From Variovorax sp. PBL-E5 (GTDB lineage Bacteria > Pseudomonadota > Gammaproteobacteria > Burkholderiales > Burkholderiaceae_C), in assembly GCF_901827185.1 (NCBI RefSeq), contig NZ_LR594671.1:5512001-5576000 (forward strand): 64,000 nucleotides of DNA. Direction: 5' to 3'. The notes below the pieces were generated by a model. It was given only the letters and a program-made list of their open reading frames with translations. It made no database searches and was not told the origin of the DNA. Shown here piece after piece: positions 17,836-27,430 of this stretch; within the stretch, counting starts at the first letter, position 1, and each line of letters begins with the position of its first letter. A program made the position numbers and the translations under genes.

Positions 17836-18330
17836 TTAGCCGCGGCAAGAGCCAGGCAAGTACTTCTGCACGATGGTCGTACCATCACCAGCAGAACCAC
17901 ACCGCCAGCTACCAACCTGTTGCGAGGTACCCCCGTAGGTCAGCGGCGCACCACTAGAATCCGTGGGGACAAGCGTGAGGAACTTGCCATCAACACCATT
18001 CGTGTCGATCCCAGTTGCTGCGGTGACCTTGATAGCACCATTCAGATCCGTATGGACGGCCATCACATATTTGGAGGTTTGGCTGGCCGATTCACAGCCC
18101 CAGTTGTCGGCAGTCATCACCGAGGCCGTGCCCGTTTGATAGACCTCGGAAATGCTGGTACGGCAAGAAGATGCCGCCAGAATAATTTCAGTCACCTTCG
18201 CCCGCTTGGTGTAGTCCTGATAAGCCGGCAGCGCCACAGCGGCCAAAATACCAATGATCGCCACAACGATCATCAACTCGATAAGGGTGAAACCCTTTTG
18301 CACATTGCGTGCGATGGAACGACGGTTCAT
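17836..18330 (-). CDS. pilA: Type IV major pilin PilA
   Basis: 164 residues. The leader [13 protein letters not shown] is cleaved after Gly13; the mature protein starts [20 protein letters not shown] with Glu at +5. Four cysteines (C56, C79, C144, C162) suggest two disulfides, the second closing the C-terminal D-loop that ends SCRG. This is the structural subunit of the type IV pilus. It has a good sigma-54 promoter match about 65 nt upstream and a TGGAG Shine-Dalgarno sequence 8 nt before the ATG. The neighbouring PglL-type ligase implies it is O-glycosylated, probably on a surface Ser/Thr; the exact site cannot be told from sequence. Confidence 0.93.
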   Translation of the reverse strand: MNRRSIARNVQKGFTLIELMIVVAIIGILAAVALPAYQDYTKRAKVTEIILAASSCRTSISEVYQTGTASVMTADNWGCESASQTSKYVMAVHTDLNGAIKVTAATGIDTNGVDGKFLTLVPTDSSGAPLTYGGTSQQVGSWRCGSAGDGTTIVQKYLPGSCRG

Positions 18331-18393
18331 TCACAAACTCCAGGTTGGTTGACAGCAGAGGCCCGAGGATGCCCCCGGTGCGCCCTTCTATCC

Positions 18394-18408
18394 GCAGCAT
18401 CTGTGCCA
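18394..18408 (-). promoter_or_regulatory. Sigma-54 (RpoN) promoter of pilA
   Basis: On the minus strand TGGCACAGATGCTGC has the invariant GG and GC dinucleotides 10 nt apart. Its -24 element is a perfect TGGCAC and its -12 element is CTGC. Transcription would start near 18382, leaving a leader of about 50 nt before the pilA ATG at 18330. Sigma-54 with the PilS/PilR activator pair controls pilA in Pseudomonas and relatives, so this fits known biology. The pilSR genes are not in the window. Confidence 0.75.
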
Positions 18409-18501
18409 TGCCCTGGGACACCCTGCGAACCGCCTCCGGCTGCGCATTTGTTCACGAACGCGTTACAACGCGTGACAGGAATTGTTGTACGCCGCGCACA
18501 G

Positions 18502-18523
18502 GGCCTGACAATTTTGTCGGGCC
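18502..18523. repeat. Inverted repeat between pilA and the phosphodiesterase gene
   Basis: GGCCTGACAA and TTGTCGGGCC pair over 10 bp with one T-G wobble and a 2-nt loop. It lies 16 nt past the stop of the minus-strand metallo-hydrolase gene and about 95 nt upstream of the pilA -24 box. It could be a terminator stem (there is no T-run) or an activator site for pilA. Its role is undecided. Confidence 0.4.
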
Positions 18524-18538
18524 ACGCAACCAATCGCG

Positions 18539-19345
18539 TCAGATGAACAGCACGCCGTCCGCCTGCAGCCAGCGAATGTCCCGTGCCTGCTGCCCCTGCA
18601 TTTCCCATCCGGTCGCGAAGGCGTCGATCTGGCTCATGATCTCTTCCGTCTCCGCCGGCTTGGTGTGGGTGATGTAGATGGGGTAACTCTTCCCGGGCGC
18701 GATTCGGTTCAGTTCGTCCGCCAGGGTGGCGGGCGAGAGATGCAGGGCGCGCTCGGCCAGGGCCTGCTCGCGGTTGCTGAAGGCCGTCTCGATCACGAGC
18801 ATGGCGACGTCGAGTTCGTTCACGCGGTCCCAGAAGGGCGCGTTGCGTTCGGTGTCGCCGCTGAAGACCCAGTTCGGCCCCCCCTGCGCCGGGCGAACGG
18901 CAAAGCCGCAGGCCGGCACCGTGTGGACCGCCGGCAGCACCTCGACCTGCTTGAGGTCGCGCGTGCCCAGTTGCAATTGCTGGCCGATCGCGATGTCGTG
19001 AAAGCTCACGAAGGGCGCCTCGCGGCTCGGGATGCTCGCGAAGTCGGGCCAGATGACGTTGTTGAAGACATAGGCGCGCAGCGCCTCGATGGTGGCGCGC
19101 AGCGCATGCACGCGCAGCGGCTTCTCGCGGCGGCTGGCCACGGCGTCGAGCATCAAGGGCAGGGCCGCAATGTGGTCGAGGTGCGAGTGGGTGAGCACCA
19201 CGTCGTCGATGGCCGCCATCTCCTCGAGGGTGAGGTCGCCGACGCCGGTGCCGGCGTCGACCAGCAGATCGCTGTCGACCAGGAAAGAGGTCGTGCGGCA
19301 GTTCTTGGCGATGGCGCCCGAGCACCCCAACACACGCACCTGCAT
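18539..19345 (-). CDS. MBL-fold class II 3',5'-cyclic-nucleotide phosphodiesterase-like protein
   Basis: 268 residues. The metallo-beta-lactamase motif HxHxDH appears as THSHLDH near residue 53. A second metal-site histidine is in LPAVHTVPACGF, the aspartate is in FSGDTERN and the last histidine is in YITHTKP. The order and the start MQVRVLGCSGAIAKNCRTTSF fit the class II cyclic nucleotide phosphodiesterase (CpdP/PDE1-like) branch, which hydrolyses cAMP or cGMP. The gene is monocistronic, between the FHA gene (190-nt gap, nothing recognised) and pilA. A link to pilus control through cAMP is attractive but unproven; substrate specificity within this fold is hard to assign. Confidence 0.75.
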   Translation of the reverse strand: MQVRVLGCSGAIAKNCRTTSFLVDSDLLVDAGTGVGDLTLEEMAAIDDVVLTHSHLDHIAALPLMLDAVASRREKPLRVHALRATIEALRAYVFNNVIWPDFASIPSREAPFVSFHDIAIGQQLQLGTRDLKQVEVLPAVHTVPACGFAVRPAQGGPNWVFSGDTERNAPFWDRVNELDVAMLVIETAFSNREQALAERALHLSPATLADELNRIAPGKSYPIYITHTKPAETEEIMSQIDAFATGWEMQGQQARDIRWLQADGVLFI

Positions 19346-19535
19346 CTTGCGACAACCTCGTTTTCTGACAGCGCCTGGCTGCGACTTCGTTACGGACCGG
19401 GTTGCGCCATTTCCCGCCGTAGCCTTCGGGCAGCAACGACAGCGAGGCTATACGCAGTGCGCAGCACCGGAAAGGACTTATTTGGCATCTCGCGCCACCT
19501 GCGCGAGGCCGATACAGACTGTTGCAGCTGGCGCC

Positions 19536-20183
19536 TCAGCCGGCGACGAACTGCATGCGGGTGCCGCCGAGTTCGAGCACGTCGCCGTCCTGCAAGGCCA
19601 CGGCTTCGTTGCCGAGCGGCTCGCCGTTGAGCGCGGTGCCGCCATCGATGGGGGCCACGACGTAACCGTGCAGGCGCCGCGTGACCGCGGCGACGGCGAC
19701 GCCGGGCTTGCCGATCGTGGTGACGACTTTCTGCAGGCTGACCTCGCGCCCCGCGCCGCTGCCGGAGAGGACGCGGATGACCGCGACGCCGGGCGCGCCG
19801 AGCGACGCAGAGACCGTGGGTGCGGACGAAAGGGGCATCGGGCCGGAGGATGTGGCGATGCTGGCGCGGCCCACGGCAGCGCCTTCGGAGGCTGGGCCGC
19901 CGACCAGGTAGCGGATCTTGTACTTGCCGACCTCGATGGTGTCGTTGTCCTCGAGGGCCTGCTTCTTGACGGCGCGTCCATTGACGTAGGTGCCGTTGGT
20001 GCTGTTGAGATCTTCCAGGTAGACATCGCCGCCGATCATGTGCAGCACGGCGTGCTCACCGCTGATCGCCAGATTGTCGATCACGATGTCGTTGTAAGGC
20101 CGCCGTCCCAGCGTGGTGCGGTCCTTGGCGAGCGTCACCTCCTTGATGACGACGCCGTCGATCGAAACGATCATTTTCGGCAT
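19536..20183 (-). CDS. Protein with FHA domain plus a degenerate second FHA-like domain
   Basis: 215 residues. The first FHA domain (about residues 20-90) keeps the phosphothreonine-binding residues: TTLGRRPYNDIVIDN, AISGEHAVL and NSTNGTYVNGR. After a Ser/Ala/Pro linker, residues about 130-213 repeat the FHA pattern (TTIGKPGVAVAAV, RRLHGYVV, TALNGEPL, DGDVLELGGTRM) without the Arg/Ser phosphate-binding set. FHA domains recognise phosphothreonine in signalling complexes. It lies 70 nt downstream of a PP2C phosphatase gene with which it probably works. No Ser/Thr kinase gene is within the window. Confidence 0.85.
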   Translation of the reverse strand: MPKMIVSIDGVVIKEVTLAKDRTTLGRRPYNDIVIDNLAISGEHAVLHMIGGDVYLEDLNSTNGTYVNGRAVKKQALEDNDTIEVGKYKIRYLVGGPASEGAAVGRASIATSSGPMPLSSAPTVSASLGAPGVAVIRVLSGSGAGREVSLQKVVTTIGKPGVAVAAVTRRLHGYVVAPIDGGTALNGEPLGNEAVALQDGDVLELGGTRMQFVAG

Positions 20184-20252
20184 GGCCGACTCCTGGATCT
20201 CGGTTTCTTGTTCACTTCAAGGGCCCTTGCGGCAGGCAGCTCCTGGAAATTG

Positions 20253-21059
20253 CTAACTGGATGCCGGCGCTTCGCTTCTGGCGGCTCGGGCGAGGACAAC
20301 CGAAATATTGTCCCTGCCGCCATTCTCGTTTGCCGTCGCAACCAAAAGTGTTGCTTTCTCCGACAGCCCGATATCTTGTAACAGAAGTGTGAAAAGCTGC
20401 GCGTCGGACACCATCTCACTCAAACCATCTGAACATAGCAGGAAAAGGTCGCCGGCCTGCACATCGTGTTCATGCATTTCGAGATTGACCTGGCGCTCGA
20501 TGCCGAGCGCGCGCGTCACCAGGTTGCGGTGCGGCGACTGAAGGGCCTGTTCGGGGGTGATGGCGCCGGCGTCGAGCTGCTCCTGCAGCAGCGAGTGATC
20601 ACGGGTGAGCAGCTCCAGCTTCCGATTGCGCAGCCGGTAGCAGCGCGAGTCGCCGATGTGCCCGACGATGGCACGCTGCGGACCGAAGGCGGCCAGCACG
20701 AGCGTGGTGCCCATGCCCTGGAGCTGCACATTGGCGACGCCGGCCTCGAGGATGGCCGAATTGGCTTCGTCGGTGCCGGCCTGCAGGGCACGGCGCAAGG
20801 CGCGGGCGTGGACCATCGGCCCGGCATGCGCCAGCCAGCGGCCGAAGCTGGCTTGCAGCAGCGCGATCGCCATGCCGCTGGCCACTTCGCCGCCGTTGTA
20901 GCCGCCCATGCCGTCGGCCAGCAGCACCAGGCCCAGCGAGGCGTCGAAGGCGATGGTGTCTTCGTTGTTGGTGCGCACCCGGCCCGGATCGGTGAGTGCG
21001 GCGAAGTCCCAGGCCAGCGCGCCGGTGCCGGGAGAAGCGGGAGCGCCAGTGATCGCCAT
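20253..21059 (-). CDS. PP2C-family serine/threonine phosphatase
   Basis: 268 residues from the ATG at 21059. It keeps the metal-binding motifs of PPM/PP2C enzymes: VRTNNEDTIAFD, LLADGMGGYNGGEVAS, GHIGDSRCYRLR and LCSDGLSEMVSD, ending GGRDNISVVL. It removes phosphate from Ser/Thr residues and needs two Mn/Mg ions. No membrane segment is seen, so it is cytoplasmic. A longer frame to 21152 would overlap terC and lacks conserved residues. The gene lies between terC (25 nt upstream) and the FHA gene, suggesting one transcript. The pairing with an FHA protein is common in Ser/Thr phospho-signalling and in type VI secretion control. Confidence 0.9.
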   Translation of the reverse strand: MAITGAPASPGTGALAWDFAALTDPGRVRTNNEDTIAFDASLGLVLLADGMGGYNGGEVASGMAIALLQASFGRWLAHAGPMVHARALRRALQAGTDEANSAILEAGVANVQLQGMGTTLVLAAFGPQRAIVGHIGDSRCYRLRNRKLELLTRDHSLLQEQLDAGAITPEQALQSPHRNLVTRALGIERQVNLEMHEHDVQAGDLFLLCSDGLSEMVSDAQLFTLLLQDIGLSEKATLLVATANENGGRDNISVVLARAARSEAPASS

Positions 21060-21084
21060 GGATGGAGTCGGGTAGAAAGTCAGG

Positions 21085-21771
21085 TCAGGCGGCCGCCGCA
21101 TGGCTCGAGCGTGTGCGCAGCCAGCGACCGGTGAGCACGACGAAAACCGCACCCACCGCGGCCGCAGCGTAATGCAGCCACGGATTGTCTTCCAGCGAAT
21201 CGTGCAGCGACACGTCGCTCACGATCGTCTCGCCCGCGACCCACCCGATGAGCGCGGCACCCAGCATGACGATGATGGGAAAGCGCTCCATGAGCTTGAT
21301 CATCAGCGTGCTGCCGAAGATCACGAGCGGAATGCTGATCGCCAGGCCGAGGACCAGAAGGACCATGCTGCCCTGCGCCGCCGCGGCCACGGCGATCACG
21401 TTGTCCAGGCTCATGATCAGATCGGCCAGCAGGATGGTGCGCACGGCCGCCAGCATGCTGCCGTAGCGCTTTTCCTCGCCCTCGTCCTCTTCCTCTTCAC
21501 CGAGCAGCTGCACGCCGATCCACAGCAGCAGCAGGCCGCCGACGATCTGTAGGTACGGCAAGGCCAGCAGCTTGGCGGCCACCACGGTGAGCACGATCCG
21601 CAGCACCACCGCGGCGCCCGAGCCCAGCAACACCGCCTTGCGCTGTTGATGCGGCGGCAGCGCGCGGGCGGCCATTGCGATCACGACCGCGTTGTCGCCC
21701 GAAAGAATGATGTTGATCCAGATGATCTTGACGAGACCGATCCAGAAGTCGGCGGTTTGCAAATAGTCCAT
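21085..21771 (-). CDS. TerC-family integral membrane protein (YjbE type)
   Basis: 228 residues with seven hydrophobic segments. The diagnostic TerC motifs are present: NIILSGDNAVVIAMAAR near the N-terminus and LIMSLDNVIAVAAAAQG after a highly acidic loop (EEEEDEGEEK, about residues 94-103). TerC relatives export manganese or other metals, or help metalate exported proteins. The intramembrane aspartates in SGDNA and SLDN are thought to bind the ion. The stretch in front of the gene is short, and I see no yybP-ykoY manganese riboswitch. Substrate is inferred from family only. Confidence 0.85.
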   Translation of the reverse strand: MDYLQTADFWIGLVKIIWINIILSGDNAVVIAMAARALPPHQQRKAVLLGSGAAVVLRIVLTVVAAKLLALPYLQIVGGLLLLWIGVQLLGEEEEDEGEEKRYGSMLAAVRTILLADLIMSLDNVIAVAAAAQGSMVLLVLGLAISIPLVIFGSTLMIKLMERFPIIVMLGAALIGWVAGETIVSDVSLHDSLEDNPWLHYAAAAVGAVFVVLTGRWLRTRSSHAAAA

Positions 21772-21802
21772 GTGTCTCCTCGGTACCGCTCCATGTATTG
21801 AA

Positions 21803-21834
21803 AAAGCGCCCGCAACATGAATTGCGAGCGCTTT
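21803..21834 (-). terminator. Terminator of the sucCD operon
   Basis: AAAGCGC and GCGCTTT arms, with an inner CGCAA/TTGCG stem, form a long hairpin followed on the minus strand by five T residues. It lies 32 nt past the sucD stop, where a Rho-independent terminator is expected, and 31 nt upstream of the terC start, isolating the two units. Confidence 0.8.
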
Positions 21835-21866
21835 GTCCTGCCTCGGTGAATCAGACGGTCAGCATC

Positions 21867-22760
21867 TCAGAGCAGCGCCTTCAGGCGCTTGGCCAATTCC
21901 GAGAAGTTGCGCGTGACGGTGAAACCCGATTCTTCCATGATGGCGAGCTTGGCGTCCGCCGTGTCGGCGCCGCCGGAAATCAGCGCGCCGGCGTGGCCCA
22001 TGCGCTTGCCGGGAGGCGCGGTGACGCCGGCGATGAAGCCGACGATCGGCTTCTTCATGTGGGCCTTGCACCAGCGCGCGGCTTCGGCTTCGTCGGGGCC
22101 GCCGATCTCGCCGATCATGATGACGGCATCGGTGTCGGGGTCGTCGTTGAAGGCCTTCATCACGTCGATGTGCTTGAGGCCGTTGATCGGGTCGCCGCCG
22201 ATGCCCACGGCGCTCGACTGGCCGAGGCCGATTTCGGTGAGCTGGGCCACGGCTTCATAGGTGAGCGTGCCCGAGCGGCTGACCACGCCGATGCGGCCCT
22301 TGCGGTGGATGTGGCCGGGCATGATGCCGATCTTGATCTCGTCGGGCGTGATGAGGCCGGGGCAGTTCGGGCCGAGCAGCAGCGTTTCCTTGCCGCCGGC
22401 AGCGACCTTGGCCTTCATCTTGTTGCGCACCTCGAGCATGTCGCGCACCGGGATGCCTTCGGTGATGCAGATCGTCATGTCGAGGTCGGCTTCGACCGCT
22501 TCCCAGATCGCGGCGGCAGCGCCGGCCGGCGGCACGTAGATCACCGACACGGTGGCACCGGTCTGCTTGGCCGCTTCCTTGACGGAGGCGTAGATCGGGA
22601 TATTGAAGATCGACTCGCCGGCCTTCTTCGGGTTCACGCCGGCCACGAAGCAGTTCTTGCCGTTCGCGTATTCCTGGCACTTTTCCGTATGGAACTGGCC
22701 GGTCTTGCCGGTGATGCCCTGGGTGATGACTTTGGTGTCTTTGTTGATGTAGATCGACAT
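21867..22760 (-). CDS. sucD: Succinyl-CoA synthetase alpha subunit (SucD)
   Basis: 297 residues, near the family norm. This subunit binds CoA and carries the phosphorylated active-site histidine, here in the [14 protein letters not shown] segment. The N-terminal CoA-binding Rossmann fold shows [18 protein letters not shown] and the Pro-rich [13 protein letters not shown]. With SucC it interconverts succinyl-CoA plus ADP and succinate plus ATP in the TCA cycle. It lies 10 nt after sucC. A terminator hairpin follows. Confidence 0.96.
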   Translation of the reverse strand: MSIYINKDTKVITQGITGKTGQFHTEKCQEYANGKNCFVAGVNPKKAGESIFNIPIYASVKEAAKQTGATVSVIYVPPAGAAAAIWEAVEADLDMTICITEGIPVRDMLEVRNKMKAKVAAGGKETLLLGPNCPGLITPDEIKIGIMPGHIHRKGRIGVVSRSGTLTYEAVAQLTEIGLGQSSAVGIGGDPINGLKHIDVMKAFNDDPDTDAVIMIGEIGGPDEAEAARWCKAHMKKPIVGFIAGVTAPPGKRMGHAGALISGGADTADAKLAIMEESGFTVTRNFSELAKRLKALL

Positions 22761-22770
22761 GACTTGTTCC

Positions 22771-23934
<1,164 letters not shown>

Positions 23935-24118
23935 GAGGGTGTCTCTCGGAACGAGGTTGAGAACGGGAGAGTTGTTGGCTGTTGTCCGCGGGCCACGACG
24001 CCCGGGTGGCGGGGGCGGCGAACAACCAGGAACTGTATCATGGTGCGCCGCACCAACGTGCGGATCCGTTCCAGCAGTCACATCCGGTTTCCACAGAGGC
24101 AATTCCAAGGCCCCCACC

Positions 24119-25042
24119 ATGCTCAAGGTCTTCATCGACGGCGAAGCCGGCACCACCGGCCTCCAGATTCGCGAGCGGCTCCAGACGATGCCGCAGATCG
24201 AACTCGCGAGCATCGCGCCCGAGCTGCGAAAGGACGCAGGCGCCAAGGCCGCGCTAATGGCCGGCGTCGATCTGGTCGTGCTCTGCCTGCACGACGACGC
24301 GGCCCGTGAATCGGTGGCCCTGATCGACCGCATTGAGGGCCGCCGTCCCAAGATCATCGACGCATCGACCGCGCATCGCACCGCGTCCGGCTGGGTGTTC
24401 GGCTTTCCCGAACTGGTCGCCGGCCAGAGCGCGGCGGTCGCCCAGGCCGAGCGGGTGGCCAACCCCGGCTGCTACGCGACCGGCGCGATCGCCATTGTGC
24501 GTCCGCTGGTCGATGCCGGCCTGCTGCCGGCCGATCATCCGATCGCGCTGCCTTCGGTCAGCGGCTACTCCGGCGGCGGCCGCACCATGATCGAAGCCTA
24601 CGAAAAGGGCGAGGCGCCGCTGTTCGAGACCTATGCGCTGGGGCTCAAGCACAAGCACATCCCCGAGATCATGAAATACACCGGCCTCAGCCGCCGGCCG
24701 GTCTTCATTCCCTCGGTGGGCAACTTCAGGCAGGGGATGCTGGTGCAGTTGCCGCTGCATCTGGACGACCTGCCCGGCCGCCCGAAGTCGAGCGACCTGC
24801 ACGATGCGCTGGCTGCGCACTATGCGAAGAGCAACACGCCGGAGCAGTTCGTGAAGGTGCTGCCGCCAAGTGCGGACGGCAAGATCGATGCGCTGGCGCT
24901 CAACGACACCAACCAGCTCGAGATCCGCGTGTTCCCGAACGAGGACCATCGCCATGCGGTGGTGATCGCGCGGCTGGACAACCTGGGCAAGGGTGCCAGC
25001 GGCGCCGCGGTGCAGAACCTCAAGCTGATGCTGGGCCTCTGA
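24119..25042 (+). CDS. argC: N-acetyl-gamma-glutamyl-phosphate reductase, short type (ArgC)
   Basis: 307 residues. It reduces N-acetylglutamyl-5-phosphate with NADPH to the semialdehyde, the third step of arginine synthesis. It starts [21 protein letters not shown], the NADP-binding motif of the short (type 2) ArgC enzymes. The catalytic cysteine is in [12 protein letters not shown], and the substrate-binding histidine region is [11 protein letters not shown]. Length agrees with the type 2 class (about 310) rather than the longer type 1 (about 345). The start at 24119 was chosen because upstream codons show no homology. The 146 nt between its stop and the recX end contains nothing I recognise. 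Confidence 0.92.
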   Translation: MLKVFIDGEAGTTGLQIRERLQTMPQIELASIAPELRKDAGAKAALMAGVDLVVLCLHDDAARESVALIDRIEGRRPKIIDASTAHRTASGWVFGFPELVAGQSAAVAQAERVANPGCYATGAIAIVRPLVDAGLLPADHPIALPSVSGYSGGGRTMIEAYEKGEAPLFETYALGLKHKHIPEIMKYTGLSRRPVFIPSVGNFRQGMLVQLPLHLDDLPGRPKSSDLHDALAAHYAKSNTPEQFVKVLPPSADGKIDALALNDTNQLEIRVFPNEDHRHAVVIARLDNLGKGASGAAVQNLKLMLGL

Positions 25043-25188
25043 CCCGGGCCTTCGCCCTGGCCGCTGGCGCGCTCAGGCCGCTGGCCCAGTCCGGCAGCCG
25101 CAGCGGGTCGGCCGCGAGCGCACAGGCACGCTGCCAGGCGCAGGCCACGCGCGGCGTGATGACGCGCGACGCGAATGAATCCGGTGTG

Positions 25189-25638
25189 TCAGTCATCGAA
25201 GTCCGTTCTCAGTACCTTGGCCACCACCGAACCCGAGAAGCCGCGCGCCAGCAGGAAGCGGGTTTGTCTGGCGCGCTCTTTCGCGTCCGCCGGCGGCGCA
25301 TCGAAGCGGCGTCGCCACAGCACCGTGGCCCGCTCCACTTCGCTGGCCTGCAGACCGGCCACCGCCTCGACGATGGCCTCGGGCGCGATGCCCTTGGCCT
25401 GCAGTTCCTGCCGCACCCGCAGCGCGCCGAGCTTCGGTGCGCGCTGATGGATGACCGAGGCGACGACACGCGGTTCGCTGATGAAATCCTTAGCCGCCAA
25501 TTCGTCGAGCGCGCGCGCCAGCGTGCCGGGTTCTTCCTCGTATTTGGCGAGCTTGCGCTCGAGCTCGGCGCGCGAATACTCGCGCTGGCTCAGGAGGCGC
25601 AACGCACGCCCCTTGAGCGAGGGCGCAGCGAATGCCAC
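25189..25638 (-). CDS. recX: Recombination regulator RecX
   Basis: 149 residues, rich in Arg/Lys/Ala and helical. The LKGRALRLLSQREYSRAELERKL opening and the repeated three-helix units are characteristic of RecX. RecX binds RecA filaments and limits their extension and ATPase activity. It lies 9 nt after recA in the same direction, the usual recA-recX arrangement, and is probably made from read-through of recA and induced with it in the SOS response. Confidence 0.93.
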   Translation of the reverse strand: MAFAAPSLKGRALRLLSQREYSRAELERKLAKYEEEPGTLARALDELAAKDFISEPRVVASVIHQRAPKLGALRVRQELQAKGIAPEAIVEAVAGLQASEVERATVLWRRRFDAPPADAKERARQTRFLLARGFSGSVVAKVLRTDFDD

Positions 25639-25647
25639 CTGCGCCTC

Positions 25648-26739
<1,092 letters not shown>

Positions 26740-26804
26740 TGGAAAGCTCCTTGAATATCAATGGGTTGTGTGGAGGGCATCCGCTTTCTGCTTTTAATTA
26801 CAGC

Positions 26805-26820
26805 CTGGATGCTTGAACAG
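26805..26820 (-). promoter_or_regulatory. LexA (SOS) box upstream of recA
   Basis: On the minus strand CTGTTCAAGCATCCAG matches the CTG-N10-CAG core of the proteobacterial SOS box (CTGT-N8-ACAG) with one deviation at the last half-site (CCAG for ACAG). It sits just upstream of an AT-rich TAATTA segment that could be the recA -10 element, and 66 nt from the recA start. This placement is what LexA control needs. Confidence 0.75.
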
Positions 26821-26846
26821 TAGTGTAGGGGTGGATAGATCGGGAA

Positions 26847-26868
26847 AAACTGATTTTTTGGTCAGTTT
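26847..26868 (+). promoter_or_regulatory. Palindromic operator candidate for the MarR regulator
   Basis: AAACTGA (26847-26853) and TCAGTTT (26862-26868) form a perfect 7-bp inverted repeat with an 8-nt T-rich spacer, 22 bp in all. It lies 16 nt before the marR ATG, where a MarR dimer would block its own transcription. It is separate from the LexA box of the divergent recA. Confidence 0.6.
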
Positions 26869-26884
26869 GCTTTACTATTTGCGA

Positions 26885-27370
26885 ATGGCCGATCCTGCCT
26901 TTCCCGCCGACCCCGACACCTGGCGCCAGACACATCTGGGCCGCTTGCTGGGCCATGCGATGCGCCGCTTCGACGAGCGCGTACTGGCGTTGATGGCGCA
27001 CGATGCCGATGTGCCGCTCGCGCTGTCGAACCTCGCCGCACGCGCGCAGGTGAGCGCGGCGCACGTTCACATCACCCGCCACCTCGCGCGCGAAGGCTCG
27101 CGGCTCACCGTGCTGGCCGAGCGCGCCGGCATGACCAAGCAGGCCATGGGCGCACTGGTCGACCAGTGCGAGGCCTGGGGCCTGGTGACGCGCGGCCCCG
27201 ATCCGCGCGATGCGCGGGCGCGGCGCGTGCTGTTCACGGCCGACGGCCTGGCCTGGCTCCAAGCCTTCCGCCACGCGGTGGCGCAAGCCGAACAGGAGTT
27301 TCGCGCCAGCGTCGGCGACGAGATCGCGACCGTGGTCACCCTCGGCCTCGAAGCCTATGCAGCGGCCTAG
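26885..27370 (+). CDS. MarR-family transcriptional regulator
   Basis: 161 residues from ATG 26885. The winged helix-turn-helix core is visible as LAERAGMTKQAMGALVDQCEAWGLVTRG followed by the wing DPRDARARRVLFT. Flanking helices provide the dimer interface. MarR proteins repress genes and are released by small phenolic or other ligands. A perfect inverted repeat just upstream suggests autoregulation. An ATG at 26813 in the same frame was rejected because it would place the LexA box and operator inside the coding sequence. Immediately downstream is a two-component pair that may belong to its regulon. Confidence 0.82.
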   Translation: MADPAFPADPDTWRQTHLGRLLGHAMRRFDERVLALMAHDADVPLALSNLAARAQVSAAHVHITRHLAREGSRLTVLAERAGMTKQAMGALVDQCEAWGLVTRGPDPRDARARRVLFTADGLAWLQAFRHAVAQAEQEFRASVGDEIATVVTLGLEAYAAA

Positions 27371-27412
27371 AATTCGGACGGGGAATGTGGTCAGACGGCC
27401 TTCCAAAGGCCG
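27368..27412 (+). promoter_or_regulatory. Possible promoter and leader hairpin of the two-component operon
   Basis: TAGAAT (27368-27373) overlaps the marR stop codon and could be a -10 element; no good -35 is seen. CGGCCTT (27396-27402) and AAGGCCG (27406-27412) form a 7-bp inverted repeat with a 3-nt loop 18 nt before the response-regulator start. It may be a binding site or a leader hairpin. The Shine-Dalgarno GGAGA lies just downstream at 27421. Confidence 0.35.
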
Positions 27413-27430
27413 CGACATGTGGAGACTCGC

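Noticed and set aside
19346..19535. Gap between the phosphodiesterase-like gene and the FHA gene, checked for a small RNA or gene
   Set aside because: No hairpin with T-tail, no tRNA-like arms and no convincing frame.
21772..21866. Manganese riboswitch (yybP-ykoY) in front of terC
   Set aside because: Only the sucCD terminator hairpin is recognisable in this 95-nt gap; the conserved riboswitch core is not visible.
25043..25188. Possible gene remnant between argC and recX
   Set aside because: Short, no start or ribosome site, no motif; nothing supports coding or a structured RNA.
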